Shown here: one piece after another, positions 6,945 through 7,750 of the stretch
Layout of the letters: every line of letters starts with the position of its first letter
Position numbering within the stretch: the first letter of the stretch is position 1
DNA from: Calditrichota bacterium
GTDB lineage: Bacteria; Zixibacteria; MSB-5A5; GN15; FEB-12
Direction: 5' to 3'
DNA length: 7,750 nt
Assembly: GCA_030641085.1 (NCBI GenBank)
Contig: DAOWIC010000209.1
Span: forward strand, 1-7,750
The notes under the pieces: model-generated
Databases searched by the model: none
Seen by the model: the letters and a program-made list of their open reading frames with translations, nothing else
What the model was told of the DNA's origin: nothing
Program-made: the position numbers and the translations under genes

Positions 6945-7748
6945 TTAAAACTCACCATCGAAACGGTAGACTATTTCGAGGCGACCGCTCAGTGTGATAT
7001 AGTCATCCTGGGTCAGCTTGACACCCGAACTCTCAGAACCGGTGAGGAACAACTGCGGCCTGATAAAGAGCGTGTCGTTTTCGAGCACTTTGATATCGAG
7101 GCTGTCGAGGAATATCTCGCCACTGCTTACCTGTTCTGCAGTGGCCACACCGGTGCTGAGAGAGACCGGGGCCGGGTCCACCTGCATTGTGTCGAGAGTC
7201 AACTGCGGCTCGGTATAAAGTAAGGCAGAGTCACCGCCAAGATGGATTACAGCGGTAGCGCCCAACGGCAGATGGTTAGTCATCGTGTAGATGAAACGTG
7301 CCTGGATGACATGGTCCGTTATTAGATCAATATCATCCTGATCGATCTCTTCCGACTCGATATCAAGATCGCTCACCTCGGCGTTGTCGATAATCACCTC
7401 CAGCGGAGCATACAATGTCACCCGGGAGGCTACAAACTCGGTACCGGTGATCGTGCCCTGGTAACCGCCGCCGCCATAGGTGATGGCGCCGACAATATCG
7501 ACTGCGCCCGGCAGAGGCGAGAGGAAATCGGCAACATCGGTATTGGTAATCGTGGTCAGGGTCGTTACGGCGTCGCCTCTTGGGGCGATGGCACCGGTTA
7601 GATTGACCGACTTGCCGTTGTCACCGGTCATAACGATATCCAGAACACCTTGCATGTCGATACCGTTTTCGATGGCCAGCGTCAAAACGGCTGTCTTCAG
7701 CGTGATTTCATCGAAACCATCGGGGATACACAACTCTCCGTGAATGCA
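6945..7748 (-). CDS. Unrecognised beta-rich protein, C-terminal part (5' end outside window)
   Basis: The frame is open from the TAA at 6945-6947 to the right edge, giving 267 complete codons. A TTG at 7733 could be taken as a start, but coding continues upstream (CIHGE before it), so the gene is treated as cut by the edge. I do not recognise the family. The sequence is Thr-, Asp- and Val-rich with many short alternating strands and few Lys or Arg residues, typical of an exported or surface beta-sandwich or beta-solenoid protein. It includes a glycine run (TYGGGGYQG), a strongly acidic stretch (SDLDIESEEIDQDDIDL) that might bind calcium, and an aromatic end (VYRFDGEF). Two cysteines six residues apart (CIHGELC) near the edge could form a disulfide. 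It precedes the barrel gene by 13 bases in the same direction, which suggests a shared transcript and perhaps a shared role at the outer membrane. No signal peptide can be judged, because the N-terminus is missing. Confidence 0.75.
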   Translation of the reverse strand, partial: CIHGELCIPDGFDEITLKTAVLTLAIENGIDMQGVLDIVMTGDNGKSVNLTGAIAPRGDAVTTLTTITNTDVADFLSPLPGAVDIVGAITYGGGGYQGTITGTEFVASRVTLYAPLEVIIDNAEVSDLDIESEEIDQDDIDLITDHVIQARFIYTMTNHLPLGATAVIHLGGDSALLYTEPQLTLDTMQVDPAPVSLSTGVATAEQVSSGEIFLDSLDIKVLENDTLFIRPQLFLTGSESSGVKLTQDDYITLSGRLEIVYRFDGEF

Positions 7749-7750
7749 GG

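Overview
The window looks like a chromosomal segment from a Gram-negative bacterium of the FCB group, most likely an uncultured candidate phylum such as Zixibacteria or a relative. The clues are two outer-membrane beta-barrel proteins, a C-terminal tail with the NYPNPFNPST motif of the FlgD-like / type A sorting domain of type IX-type secretion, and a paired dockerin-like tail on another secreted protein. The lineage is an inference from domain style; no rRNA or other marker is present. The DNA is moderately GC-rich and gene-dense, with no sign of a mobile element, CRISPR array or tRNA.

Layout. Plus strand: (1) the 3' part of an Omp85/BamA-like barrel gene runs in from the left edge and stops at 1159; (2) a 246-base gap follows; (3) 1406-3445 encodes a secreted putative zinc metalloprotease resembling the MXAN_6640 family, ending in two dockerin-like calcium loops; (4) after a gap holding a good sigma70-type promoter (TTGACA-16-TAAAAT), a 70-residue zinc-ribbon protein spans 3572-3784. 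Minus strand, convergent with these: a compact set read from the right edge leftwards, made of an unrecognised beta-rich protein whose start lies outside the window (6945 to the edge), a PorV/DUF5723-like outer-membrane barrel (5639-6931), and an M6 (immune inhibitor A family) metalloprotease with a C-terminal sorting domain (3855-5621). The gaps in this set are 13 and 17 bases, and both downstream genes have a Shine-Dalgarno sequence in the gap, so it is very probably one operon.

How the genes may work together. Almost everything here concerns the cell envelope: two barrels, two secreted metalloproteases from unrelated families, and one unknown protein that also looks exported. The most suggestive arrangement is the minus-strand pair, where a PorV-like barrel lies directly upstream of a protease carrying the kind of C-terminal domain that PorV handles in type IX secretion. 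The zinc-ribbon protein is the only clearly cytoplasmic product and has its own promoter. I see no clearly new system, but the minus-strand operon and the dockerin tail without a visible cohesin deserve attention.
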